This document shows positions 24,049 to 35,258 of a stretch of 64,000 bases of DNA, one piece after another (within the stretch, counting starts at the first letter, position 1; every line of letters begins with the position of its first letter). Below the pieces are notes generated by a model. It saw only the letters and a list, made by a program, of their open reading frames with translations. It was not told where the DNA came from and did not search any database. The DNA is from Lathyrus oleraceus (taxonomy: Eukaryota > Streptophyta > Magnoliopsida > Fabales > Fabaceae). The stretch is taken from assembly GCF_024323335.1 (NCBI RefSeq), contig NC_066583.1:274743416-274807415 (forward strand), given 5' to 3'. The translations under genes and the position numbers were made by a program.

Positions 24049-24420
24049 GAGCCATTGACTTTCCCTAACCAAGATATAGAGGGGTTGCAAGACGCACTCG
24101 CCAAGATGAAGTGAGATAAGGATATGTGGGAAGAGAGTTTCCATGCTTTGAGCAAAAAGCATGAGGAGTTGCAGCTTGAGTCTAAGGACAAAGATGCACT
24201 TATTGAGTTACTTGAAGACCGGGTGACAAAGAGACAGAGAGAGCCAGAGGTTTCATCCTCCTCTAGCATGCCTCGGCCTTCTGTTGCTTGGAAGAAGATT
24301 ATTGATCAACTTGTCCTCGAGAAGACTCAGATGAAGGCTTCTTTTGAAACCGAGATCTGACGCATTCGAAGGAAGTACGCGCCTACAGCCAGATCTTCTG
24401 ACATTGGTGTTAGGGATCCT
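24049..24420 (+). pseudogene. ORF1 C-terminal fragment, element B
   Basis: Reads DIEGLQDALAKMK, a TGA, then DKDMWEESFHALSKKHEELQ and a Lys/Glu-rich coiled coil through LIELLEDRVTKRQREPE to about 24357, where a second TGA occurs. It then continues RIRRKYAPTARSSDIGVRDP to a TAG at 24421. It corresponds in position to the coiled-coil end of A's ORF1. The breakpoint with element E lies just upstream. Confidence 0.75.
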
Positions 24421-24648
24421 TAGGATGACTAGTCTCCTTTTCTCTTGTATTTTTCATTTGGTTTCTAAAATTGTACTCAGTGTAATCCTTCCAAATATAT
24501 AAATAAAAGAGATTTTTATGGTCATATCAAATTGTTGCAATTGTTGTTATATATATTTGCAAATAATCTAGTAAGTTCCTTGAAAATAAAAATAATCAAA
24601 CATTGCATCTCATGCATCATTTGCATAAGCAGGTTTCTCTTTCTCTAG

Positions 24649-27600
24649 ATGTCTCATTGGTGTTTCTTCTGTGCTTCAGCCAAGTTGAATCATCGATACA
24701 ATACTCGCACCAATCACTCCAGATTCATGGAACATCTTGAGAAAGAGAATAGAGACTTGAAAGAGGAGATCGCTCGCCTGACTGCCATGATGGAGTCAGT
24801 ACTAGCTGCACATAGCCAGTCTTCTCCAACGCTTGCAACTCCTCCTCCTCAGAGGACTGTCATTTCAGAGGTGGCTACCTCTACTATTCCCGCAACTGTT
24901 GCTCACTTCGCGCCCAACATGCCTGTCAGATTCCCGTGGGGAATGCCGCCGAACTTTGTGCTCGAAGGCTTTGCGCCTACATTTGCCTCTATGTCAGCAT
25001 CTAACTTGGTCATGTCTGTACTGCCACTTGTTATGCATACCCTGCCCCGTGTAGAAGACACCATTTATCATTCTGAGTCGTCTGAGAGCCCGGATGTGTA
25101 TGAGAAGATGGATGAGATGAAGGACCAATTTCTAGGGCTGCGCAAGGAGTTGAAAACTTTGAGGGGTAAGTACATATTTGGGAAGAGTGTTGTGGAACTG
25201 TGTTTGGTTCCGAATGTGAAGGTTCTAGTGAAGTTCAAAGTGCCTGACTTTGAAAAATACAAAGGAAATACATGTCCACTCAATCATTTGTTGATGTACG
25301 CCAGAAAGATGTCTACTAAAACTGATAATGATCAATTCTTGATCCATTATTTTCAAGACAGACTGACCGGTGCCGCTCTAAGGTGGTACAAGGGATTGGA
25401 TAGTGCGAGCATCCGCATGTTCAATGATTTGGGCACAACATTTGTGAAACAGTATAAATATAATGTTGATATGGCTCCCGATAGGGATCAGTTGAGATCG
25501 CTGTCTCAGAAGGACAAAGAGACATTCAAAGAGTATGCACAGAGGTGGAGAGAACTTGCTGCTCAGACTACCCCTCCTTTAGAGGAAAAGGAGATGACCA
25601 AGATTTTTCTGAAGACCCTGAGCTCATTTTATTATGAGCAGATGATTGCCAGTGCCCCCAGTGATTTTACCGAAATGGTAAACATGGGGATGAGGCTCGA
25701 AGAAGGTGTCCGAGAAGGACGGTTGTCTAGAGAGGAGGTGTCATCTAGCAAGAGATATGGCAACAGTTTTAGCAAGAAGAAGGAAAATGAAGCTAATGCA
25801 GTGACAGTGGGAGGAAAAGGAGGCCTCAGATTAGAAGAAGTCAACCACCCCATCAACATCATCATCAAGTATCTTCAGTTATTCCTGTGTTTTCGGCAAA
25901 TCAATCAGCACCAATTTAACAACAACCACGTCAACAGCAACAACTACAACAATAAACAAACACCTACAACAACAACAATACCAACAATCATTAGCAACAA
26001 AATTTTGAGAGGAAGAAGGTCAGTTTTGACCCTATTCCAATGACATATGCAGGATTATATCCCTCTTTGGTTCACAAGAACCTGCTACAACCAAGAAATC
26101 CTCCGCAAATCCCCGAACCACTTCCCTGGTCGTACAAACCGGAACTCCGTTGTGCTTTTCATCAAGGAGCTCCCGGACATGACATAGAGAATTGCTACCC
26201 CCTCAAATATGAAGTTCAGAAGCTGGTAAAGAGGGGAATGATGTCCTTTGAGGATAGCACACCGAATGTTAAAGTTAATTTTTTAGCCACTCATGGTAAT
26301 TCATCTGTTAATATGGTGGACGGTTGTCCAGGCGAGTTCAAGGTATTCGATGTACGCTTCATTAGGAGGTCCTTGGTGACGATGCACAAGGATGTTTGCT
26401 TGGTTAGCAATTGTGAACACGATCATGATGGTTGTGATATCTACAGTGTCAACCCTAGGGGTTGTGTGGTTGTAAAAAGGGACATCCAGCGGTTGATGGA
26501 TGAAGGCTTAATCTAGATTGTTCAATCCCGTCACATAGATGATGATGTGAATGTTATTGTTCTCATTTTGAAAACTCCTGAAAGAGTGGTCATTTAGTAT
26601 GATAGCAACAACAGTAACAATGTCAGCAAGAGATTGGTATCACTTTTGGTTATACGGTTGGCGGGTCCAATCCCGTATTCATCCAATAAAGATATTCCTT
26701 ATCAGTATAATGCAGCTATGTTGAAATATGGTCAAGAGGTTCCATTACCTACTACCAGTTATGTCGTAAGCATTGATGATGTTACTAAGGTGACCCATAG
26801 TGGTCGAGTGTTTGGGTCGGTGTTCCCAAAGAATGCAGAAGATTTGACTGTCAATAAGAAAGTTGATGGACCAGTGGTAGATTCTGCTAGCGCTCCAAAG
26901 TGTCAGTCTGGTGAGTTCAGCAGTTTGAAGCCTAGGGATGATGATGAGGTGCTCAAATTGATAAAGAAAAGCGAATTCAATGTGGTGGAGCAGTTGCTCC
27001 AAACCCTCATCAAAAATTTCGGTGTTGTCTCTGCTAATGAATTCAGAAGCGCACAAACAAGCATTGTAGAAAGTTCTCGAGCAAGATTTTGTGGAACGTG
27101 ATATTACGGTGGATCAGTTTGATAATATAGTGGCTAACATCACTTCCTGTAATAATCTCAGTTTCTGCGATGAAGAACTCCCCGAGGAGGGTAGGAATCA
27201 TAATTTGACTTTGCATATCTCCATGAATTGCAAAGATGATGCTTTATCAAATGTGCTAGTTGATACTGGATCATCGTTGAACGTGCTTCCAAAGTCAACA
27301 TTATCAAAGTTATCATATCAAGGAGCGCCTATGAGGTATGGCGGCGTAATCGTCAAAGCTTTTGATGGTTCGCGCAAGACTGTGATTGGAGAAGTGGACC
27401 TTCCGGTGAAGATAGGTCCGAGTGATTTCCAGATTACTTTTAAAGTAATGGATATGCATCCAGCCTACAGCTGTCTGTTGGGAAGGTCATGGATCCATGA
27501 GGCGGGAGCTGTTACCTCCACGTTGCATCAGAAACTCAAGTTTGTCAAGAATGGGAAGCTAGTCATTGTTGGCGGGGAAAAGGCGCTGCTAGTCAGCCAC

Positions 27601-28001
27601 CTGTCATCTTTCTCTTATGTTGAATCCGAGGATGAGGTTGGAACTCCGTTCCAAGCCTTATCTATTGCTGTTGAGAAGAGAGTTGGGACACCCATGTCCT
27701 CATTCAAAGATGCAAGGAAGATTATTGAAGAGGGAAATGTTGATCAGTGGGGGCAGATGGTAGAGGTCTCCGATAACAAGAACATAACCAGTCTGGGTTT
27801 TTAGCAAGGTTCGTTAATTGCAAGATCAGAGGATATGGAACTCAGCTTCCGTAGCGGAGGGTTCATTCATGGTAATGAACAACACTTAGCTGCTGTGCTA
27901 GAAGATGATGAAGAGGAAGACTGCACCAATTTTGTGACGCATGGAAAAGCTTGCTACAATTGGACTGCTGTTGATATTCTTGTTATTATGCATCGATCTA
28001 A
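24649..28001 (+). pseudogene. gag-pro pseudogene, element B
   Basis: Gag starts at ATG 24649. Early residues include a coiled segment (MEHLEKENRDLKEEIARL), then the retrotransposon Gag core: YFQDRLTGAALRWYKGLD...FVKQYKYNVDMAPDRDQLRSL...FKEYAQRWRELA. The frame is lost near 25850. The variant zinc-knuckle-like CAFHQGAPGHDIENC is at about 26155. TAG codons interrupt at 26514 and near 26597, and a frameshift plus TAG occur near 27000-27070. Protease follows with LVDTGSSLNVLPK (about 27254) and LLGRSWIHEAGAV. A TAG at 27802 replaces a Gln codon present in element C. The tail ends HRSK in phase 2 at the intron donor. Confidence 0.9.
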
Positions 28002-28260
28002 GTAATTGCTTTTATTTGTTTTTGAAAACCCTTTTCCTATTCCTAAGGGAGAAGTGAACGTTGTTTGGGCATTTTCAATTTGATCATTAATAAAATATAA
28101 TTCTATTCATCCACATCTATGATGTTTTGTTTTTACTTTTTGTTCTATTCTGAAAATGGTATTCACAAAAAACATAAATAAACAATATAATTGTCCATAT
28201 GCATAATATTTGGTCACAAATTCACTTCTCTAAAAACCAAAATATCAAATCATTTTGCAG
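28002..28260 (+). other. intron between pro and pol, element B (259 bp)
   Basis: Donor CTAA|GTAATT, acceptor CATTTTGCAG|GTTGG. Phase 2: AA plus G gives AAG, and the next codons TTG GTT TCT open directly into the pol frame. The intron contains the in-frame TAA that would end Gag-Pro. Position and phase match A and C. Confidence 0.8.
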
Positions 28261-31200
28261 GTTGGTTTCTAACCCCATTGAATACAATGATATATCTCCT
28301 TATCCAAATTTTGAATTCCCTGTGTTTGAGGCTGAGGAGGAAAGTGATGAGGAAGTGAGTGATGAATTGTCTCGTCTTCTTGAGCATGAAGGAAAAGCCA
28401 TTCAGCCATTCGAAGAGCAGATTGAGCTAGTCAACTTGGGTTCCGAAGATGATATGAAGGAAGTCAAGATTGGGTCTCGACTGTGTCCAGATGTTAAGAA
28501 GGGGTTGATTGATCTTCTCCGAGAGTATTCATATGTGTTTGCTTGGTCCTATCAAGACATGCCTGGTTCAGATTCTGAGATAGTGGAGCATAGATTGCCG
28601 TTGAAGCCAGAATATCCGCCAATCAAGTAGAAGTTATGAAGAACGCATCCCGATATGGCAATGAATATCAAAGAAGAAGTGCAGAAGAAGATTGATGTTG
28701 GTTTCCTTGTGACTACTGAATATCCGCAATGGGTGGCCAATATTGTGCATGTGCCAAAGAAGGATGGAAAAGTCTGCATGTGTGTTGACTATCTAGGTTT
28801 AAATAAAGCCTGTCCGAAAGATGATTTCCCTCTGCCACACATTGATATGTTGGTAGACAATATAGCTAAGTTCAAAGTCTTTTTGTTTATGGACGGATTT
28901 TCCTGATATAATCAGATCAAGATAACACCCGAAGATACGGAGAAGACCATATTCATTACACCTTGGGGAACATTCTGTTATAGAGTGATGCCTTTCGGTT
29001 TGAAGAATGCTAGTGCAACTTACCAAAGAGCAATGACTACTCTTTTTCATGCTATGATGCATAAAGAGATCGAATTATATGTTGATGACATTATTGCTAA
29101 ACCAATCGACAAAGAGGAACATGTTGAGCATTTATTGAAGCTATTCCAGCGTTTGAGGAAGTATAAGCTCCGCTTAAATCCCAATAAGTGTACTTTTAGT
29201 GTTCGTTCTGGTAAGTTGTTGGGCTTTATTGTCAGCGAGAAGGGTATTGATGCTGACCCTGCCAAGGTCAAAGCAATACAAGAGATGCCGGCACCCAAGA
29301 CTGAGAAGCAAATCAGAGATTTTCTCGGACGCTTGAATTATATCTCAAGATTCATCTCACACATGACTGCCACATGTGCGCCTATGTTCAAGCTTCTTCG
29401 GAAAGATCAGTCTTGTGATCGGACCAAAGATTTCCAGAAAGCGCTTGACAGTATCAAGGAATATTTGCTTAAACCTCCAATTTTTTCTCCACCTGTTGAA
29501 GGAAGGTCGTTGATCATGTGTTTGATTGTGCTTGAAGAGAGTATGGGTTGTGTTCTTGGTCACAAAGATGAGACTGAAAAGAAAGAATTTGCAATCTACT
29601 ACCTCAGTAAGAAATTCACCAACTGTGAGACTCAATATTCTATGCTTGAGAAAACTTGTTGCGCATTGGCTTGGGCTGCTAAGCGTCTGCGTCAATACAT
29701 GTTGAATCATACCATTTGGATGATATCTAAAATGGATCTAATCAAGTATATATTTGAGAATCCTGCTTTAACTGGGAGGATTACCCGTTGGCAGATGTTG
29801 TTGTCAGAGTATGATATTGAATACCGATCTCAAAAAGCGATCAAAGGTAGTGTCTTGGCTGACCATTTGGCTCACCAACCAATTGAAGATTACCAGTCTG
29901 TGCAGTATGATTTTCCTGACGAAGAGATCTTGTACTTGAAAATGAAAGATTGTGATGAACCATTGCTTGAAGAATGGGCCAGAACCTGGTTCCTGTTGGC
30001 GCATGGTATTTGATGGAGTTGTTAATCAATATGGTAATGGCATTGGGGCAATGATTATTACTCCTCAAGGCACGCATTTTCCATTTACAACTACATTGAC
30101 TTTCAAGTGTACAAACAATATGGAAGAATATGAAGCTTGCATTATGGGGCTTGAAGAGGCCATTGATCTCAGAATCAAGCATTTAGATGTCTTTGGAGAT
30201 TCAGCTTTGGTTATGAATCAAATCCAAGGTGAATGGGAGATGAATCAACGTGGTTTGATACCGTATAGAGATTATGCGAGGAGGATTTCAACTTTCTTTA
30301 CAAAGGTTGAGTTTCATCATATCCCTCGAGATGAAAACCGGATGGCATATGCTCTTGAACCATTGGCATCAATGATTGTAGTGAACTATTGGAATGAGGT
30401 TCCCAATTTGACTGTGATGCGTCTTGATAGGCCAACTCATGTGTTCGCTGTTGAATAAGTCAAAGACGAAAAGCCGTGGTATTATGATATCAAGTGTTTC
30501 CTCCAAAGTCAGGTTTACCCGTCTGGGGCATTTTTGAAACATAAGAAGACTTTGAGAAGATTAGCCGGTAATTTCTACCTGAATGGTGATGCGCTTTACA
30601 AGAGAAACTTCGATATGGTTTTGCTCAGATGCGTGGGTAGACATGAAGCAGACTTATTGATGACTGAAGTCCATGAAGGTTCCTTTGGTACTCATTCCAA
30701 TGGACATGCAATGGCGAAGAATATGTTGCGAGCAGGTTACTATTGGCTGACAATGGAATCTGACTGTTGCAAGTTTGTGAAAAAATGCCACAAGTGTCAA
30801 ATTTATGCAGATAAGATTAATGTTCCTCCGACACTGTTGAACATCATTTCCTCTCCATGGCCCTTCTCCATGTGGGGAATCAATATGATTTGCATGATTG
30901 AGCCCAAAGCTTCGAACGGACATCGTTTCATTCTGGTGGTTATTGACTACTTCACAAAATGGGTTGAAGTGGCATCGTATGCAAATGTAACCAAGCAAGT
31001 TGTTGTAAGGTTTATCAAGAATCAGATCATATGCCGTTATGGTGTGCCAAGTATGATCATTATTGATAATGGATCAAACTTGAACAATAATATGGTGGAA
31101 GCCCTTTGCAAAGACTTCAAGATCGCACATCATAATTCTTCTCCATACAGACCTAAGATGAATGGGGCTGTTGAAGCTGCAAACAAAAACATCAAGAAGA

Positions 31201-31723
31201 TTATTCAGAAGATGGTTATAACATATCAGGATTGGCATGAGATGCTCCCATTTGATTTGCACGGGTATCTTACATCCATCCACACTTCAATAGGGGCAAC
31301 CCCTTTCTCACTTGTTTATGCCATGGAAGCAGTGCTCCCCATAGAGGTTGAGATCCCTTCATTGCGTGTGCTCGTGGAATCAAATTTGATTGAGGCAGTA
31401 TGGTGTCAGACCAGATTTGATAAGCTGAATTTGATTAAAGAGAAGAGGTTAACTGCCATGTGTCATGGTCAGCTATACCAGCAAAGAATGAAGAAAGCTT
31501 TTGATAAGAAGGTCAGACCTCGCGTGTTTAGAGAAGGTGACCTTGTGCTCAAGAAGATTCTATCTTTCAAACCAAATTCTAGGGGAAAATGGACTCCTAA
31601 TTATGAATGCCCACACGTTGTTAAGAGATCTTTTCAGGCGGTGCTTTGATTCTTACAACTATGGAAGGTGAAAAGTTCACTTGTCCTGTGAATGTTGAAG
31701 CAGTCAAGAAATAATTCGCCTAA
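28261..31723 (+). pseudogene. pol pseudogene (RT, dual RNase H, integrase), element B
   Basis: Frame opens at 28262 after splicing. Nonsense codons at 28628 (CAG>TAG type) and 28638, and TGA at 28904 inside the FSGYNQ motif. RT keeps LYVDDII (about 29078). RNase H regions follow (HLGCVLGH-like, then MVFDGVVNQYGNGIGA). An extra T near 29975 shifts frame, and TAA at 30456 separates integrase. Integrase has HEGSFGTH...CHKC, but the first catalytic Asp (WGID in A and C) is Asn (WGIN, about 30879); the other Asp (IDNG) and Glu (NGAVEAAN) remain. A further deletion near 31625 shifts the C-terminus, and TAA at 31712 precedes the ancestral stop at 31721. Confidence 0.9.
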
Positions 31724-31740
31724 AAAAGAAAAGAACGCCT

Positions 31741-31897
31741 CGCTAAGTTGAAAACCCGAAAGGGCGGCTTAGGCAAAAAAGATCGTCTCGGATAATTGAA
31801 AACCCGAAAGGGCGATCCAGGAAAAAGTTAGAGACATAAAACAGAAAAAATTATCTCGATAAATTGAGTACCCCACCCTGAGGAAATTTATGCAAAA
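31741..31897 (+). other. three-hairpin array after pol, element B
   Basis: Hairpin I CTAAG 31743-31747 with CTTAG 31768-31772; hairpin II GGAT 31790-31793 with ATCC 31815-31818; both have inner CCC-GAAA-GGG. Hairpin III ATAAATT 31859-31865 with AATTTAT 31885-31891, with a weaker inner stem. Same order as C and D. Confidence 0.75.
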
Positions 31898-34677
31898 GTT
31901 AGGGATTATGGCAAGTAATTGCATCCTGCTGATCTTCAGTTTTGAAGATATTCTTGAGTACAACGGTCGATGTTGATCCACTGTCTCCAGCAGCCGTCAA
32001 GAGCATAGTGGATGTCAAAAGTTGGTAGAAGGATTGGTGATCTTCGTATTCAATGTACCCCTTTTCCATGTAAATTACCATTTTCAACTTTGTAAAGATC
32101 TATGGAGTCTTGTCATTTACAGACTACCATTCTATTAAATAAGGTTAAGCTTTTGTCCAATTGTTTCTACTCTTATTTATTTCAGCCAAATAGATTTAAA
32201 TTTTATTATGATCATTTTTAAAATTAAAATTTTTTAAATCAAAATCATTTGTCTTAAACATATAAAAGCATGAATTTTAAACAATCAATTTAATTTAAAA
32301 GGAATATCAACAGTGGTTCGAATGCAGTAAGCCCTAAGTGTGGAGCATTATTGGTTCTCCCCAAGCAGTAGGCGTATTTTCTCTTTCACCCCCGACAGCA
32401 TTATTCAACACTCGGTGATTATTGTTCGCCATTCCCCAGTGAAGTAGCCAGTCGAGTTGGTTGATTAGTCCTCTGCGGAGTGTTTATTCCCCAGCCAAGT
32501 TCATATTTGGTTCCCAGTGGACTAAGAACAGGTTTCCTCAGCAGTTCGCGTGGTTGCGACTGAACTTCGGTTTCCCTATCAATCGCCATCAGATTCTCTC
32601 CCAATCAGAGTTTCCTCCTGGTTTCTGAGCAGTTATTTATGTTTATCCCCTGCATGGTTGTCTCCCATTTGATATGGTGTTGACCTAAAATTCCCTGCAG
32701 ACTCGATAACAGTTTTCCTCAACATATCTCCTCCTTCCCTAACTAGGGTTGAGCCTTTGGGATGTTGATCTCTCTTTTATCCAGCAGTTGTCTCCCTCTT
32801 TTTGTGGATTGACTGAGAATTGTATTGATGATTCAAATCTGCGACACCTTTGAATCCTTTACAATCGTTTTGCCAGCATAATCATCATATATACATATAC
32901 ATATACATATACACTCATATAATTTCATTATTGCATCGTCGCACTTGTTGATTCATTCTCGTGATTTTTAATTCTCTGTTATGGTGGTACTTTATCCCCA
33001 TACAAGTTTGGTGTCTGTCCTCCTTCAATTGTAGAGTGTCAGCCCCTTAAGCAAAAAGACTTTAACCTTTCTCCTTTCCCCACTGAACTATTTCCTCGTG
33101 GATGATTAGTATTTAAGCTTCCTCCCTAGTTGATTATCTGGATGGAACCACTCCCCTTAGGTTATATCCTCATTTGGTTGAGTCTTGATTGACCATTTCT
33201 TTCTAGATCTTGCCTAGATAGATGTTTTGGGTCCCCTAAGAGTTTATTACCCAATAACTGGTAATATTCTTCTTAGTTTACTTCTTACCCAATACCCGGC
33301 AAAAAGTAACATTTTTTCTCCCCGGCGGATTCATTTTCATGTTTCCCTAGGAAGTATATCCTTGATATGTTCATCCTAACCGATGACGGATATTTTCTTC
33401 CCCTGCTGTGAGTTTATCCTTGATATGTTCACGTTAACCCGTGACGGATATTCTCTCTTTGGTGTTCTACCCAGTAAAAAGGTAGTTATAATCCCTATTC
33501 TTATTCCCTAGTGAGTTAATCCTTGATATGTTCATCCTAACTAATGACGAGTTGCCTTCTCTTTACGGTCTTCGGCCCAGTAATCGGTAGTTGTAAATCC
33601 TGCTTTTTCTCCCTTTGCAGAGCTTATCCTTGATATGTTCATCTTAACCAATGACGGATATTCTCTTTCTGGTATTCTATCCAGTAACTGATAGATGTAA
33701 TTCCTATTTCTCTCCTTGGAGTTTATCCTTGATATGTTCATCTTAACCGATGACGGATATTCTCTTTCCGGTATTCTATCCAGTAGTCGATAGATATAAT
33801 TCCTACTTTTTTCAGGCAGTTTATCCTTGATATGTTTACCTTAATCAGGTAACGGATACTCTTCCTAGTGTCCCCAGGTAAGTCTATCCTTGATATGTTC
33901 ATCTTAACCGGTGACGGATATTCTTCCCTTTGAGTTTATCCTTGATATGTTCACTTTACTCAGTAACGGATATTCTCTCCCTTCGGTCTTCTGCCCAGTA
34001 ACCGGTAGTTGTAAATCCTATTTCTGTAGTTTTTCCCCAGCAAGGCTATTCTTACCCAGTAACCGGTAATGAATACACCCTCCTGGCATCCCTCAGCGAG
34101 GCATCCTTGATATGTTCATCCTAACCGATGACGGGTGTCCTCTCTGTCAGATCTTTATTATCTCCTTACCTAGTAACAAGTAGTGGATGATAGATTTTTG
34201 CCCCTCCTGCGTTGAAGTTTATTTCTTCCCCAGTTGAGTTGTGCGTATTTCTGTAGTGAAATTGCTTTTCCTGCATGATTCAAGTATTTCAGTTTTATTC
34301 TGATCTGCTCGTTTCCCCTATAGATGTTCTTTTGTTCCCCCGGATGAGTCTTTCCATTTTTATGGAATTTCTCTAGTATCCCAGTAGTTTCTAAGTCGTA
34401 TCTTGACCTACGTACAACCTCTTCTATCCCCTAAGAGTCTATGTCTCCCTAGTGAGTTTTCCCTACGGAATGCATTATGCTCCTGTGGACCTTCGGTCTC
34501 TCTGATTTCTTTTCCTTTGTGGCAACATTTTCCCACATAGAATTTTCTTTTACATTTATATCATATGCATCATGAGGTCTCTTAGGGACCAGAATTTATT
34601 TCTATATGTTGTTATTTAAGCCCATTATACTAAGTCGATATGAAGATTTTAACCTTCACCTCCTCAGTTAGAATGTC
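31898..34677 (+). repeat. 3' UTR with interspersed repeat array, element B
   Basis: Non-coding. Nine copies of ATCCTTGATATGTTCATCCT followed by AACCGATGACGGATA begin near 33357, 33417, 33518, 33628, 33726, 33825, 33887, 33940 and 34103, alternating with CCAGTAACCGGTAGTTGTAA-type units (for example 33572 and 33993). TTCCCC..GAGT segments occur between many units. A (ACATAT)n microsatellite lies at about 32888-32920. It is the reverse-complement partner of the array in E. Confidence 0.85.
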
Positions 34678-34693
34678 CTTAAATAGGGGCAGC
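34678..34693 (+). promoter_or_regulatory. polypurine tract, element B
   Basis: CTTAAATAGGGGCAGC immediately upstream of the LTR start TGTAAGACCC; identical in E and D. Confidence 0.8.
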
Positions 34694-35258
34694 TGTAAGA
34701 CCCTAATTTTGACCCTAAGATCCCTCATGCAATCTCATCATATGCATTAGCATTGGGATCATACCTTGGCAACCTCCTTAACCCTCTTCATTGGGTTTGT
34801 TTTGGGAGAGATCAGCACCATGTGATTGTGTCGTACTTGTATATTATCATTTTTTACTAACCAAAATACCAAAAATATGTCTTTGCATTTGCCTAACTCT
34901 TTTGTAGGTAGGGCATGATCACCCTTGATCTATCAAGTTCACATCTAGGGTTTAAGACCCTCATTGTCAAGAGCTCAACCAAGGAATGATCCACAATGGT
35001 TCTAGGAATCATATAAGAGTCCCCATGATCTCTACATGTTATTTTGATCAAGCATTCTTCAAGAGTTTGGAGTTGGTTTACCTTGGAAACCCTAGTTCAT
35101 CTGGGTATCTTGAGTAACTTCTTCAACAAGCTTCCTCACCAATTGCTCAAATTTATCAAGGAACACTTCAAATTTTATTATCTTATGCATATATGATCTA
35201 CCATGAGCCTAAAAAGTCAAGAGAACTGCAAGTTAGCAAGATGGTTGACGGTGGTTGG
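34694..35258 (+). repeat. LTR of element B, left part (565 bp)
   Basis: Starts TGTAAGACCCTAATTTTGAC and aligns with 62977-63545 and the reverse complement of 21595-22172. It is interrupted at 35258 by element A and continues at 56043. Confidence 0.92.
35254..35258 (+). repeat. target-site duplication left of element A
   Basis: GTTGG before A's LTR start TGTAGCACC. The partner at 56038-56042 is GCTGG, one transition apart. Homologous unoccupied LTRs have GGTGGTTGRCCAGATG or its equivalent. Confidence 0.8.

Noticed and set aside
33350..34135. CRISPR-like look of a 33-nt repeat with regular spacers
   Set aside because: Repeats are degenerate, spacers are themselves repeated, no cas genes are present, and the context is a plant retrotransposon 3' UTR.
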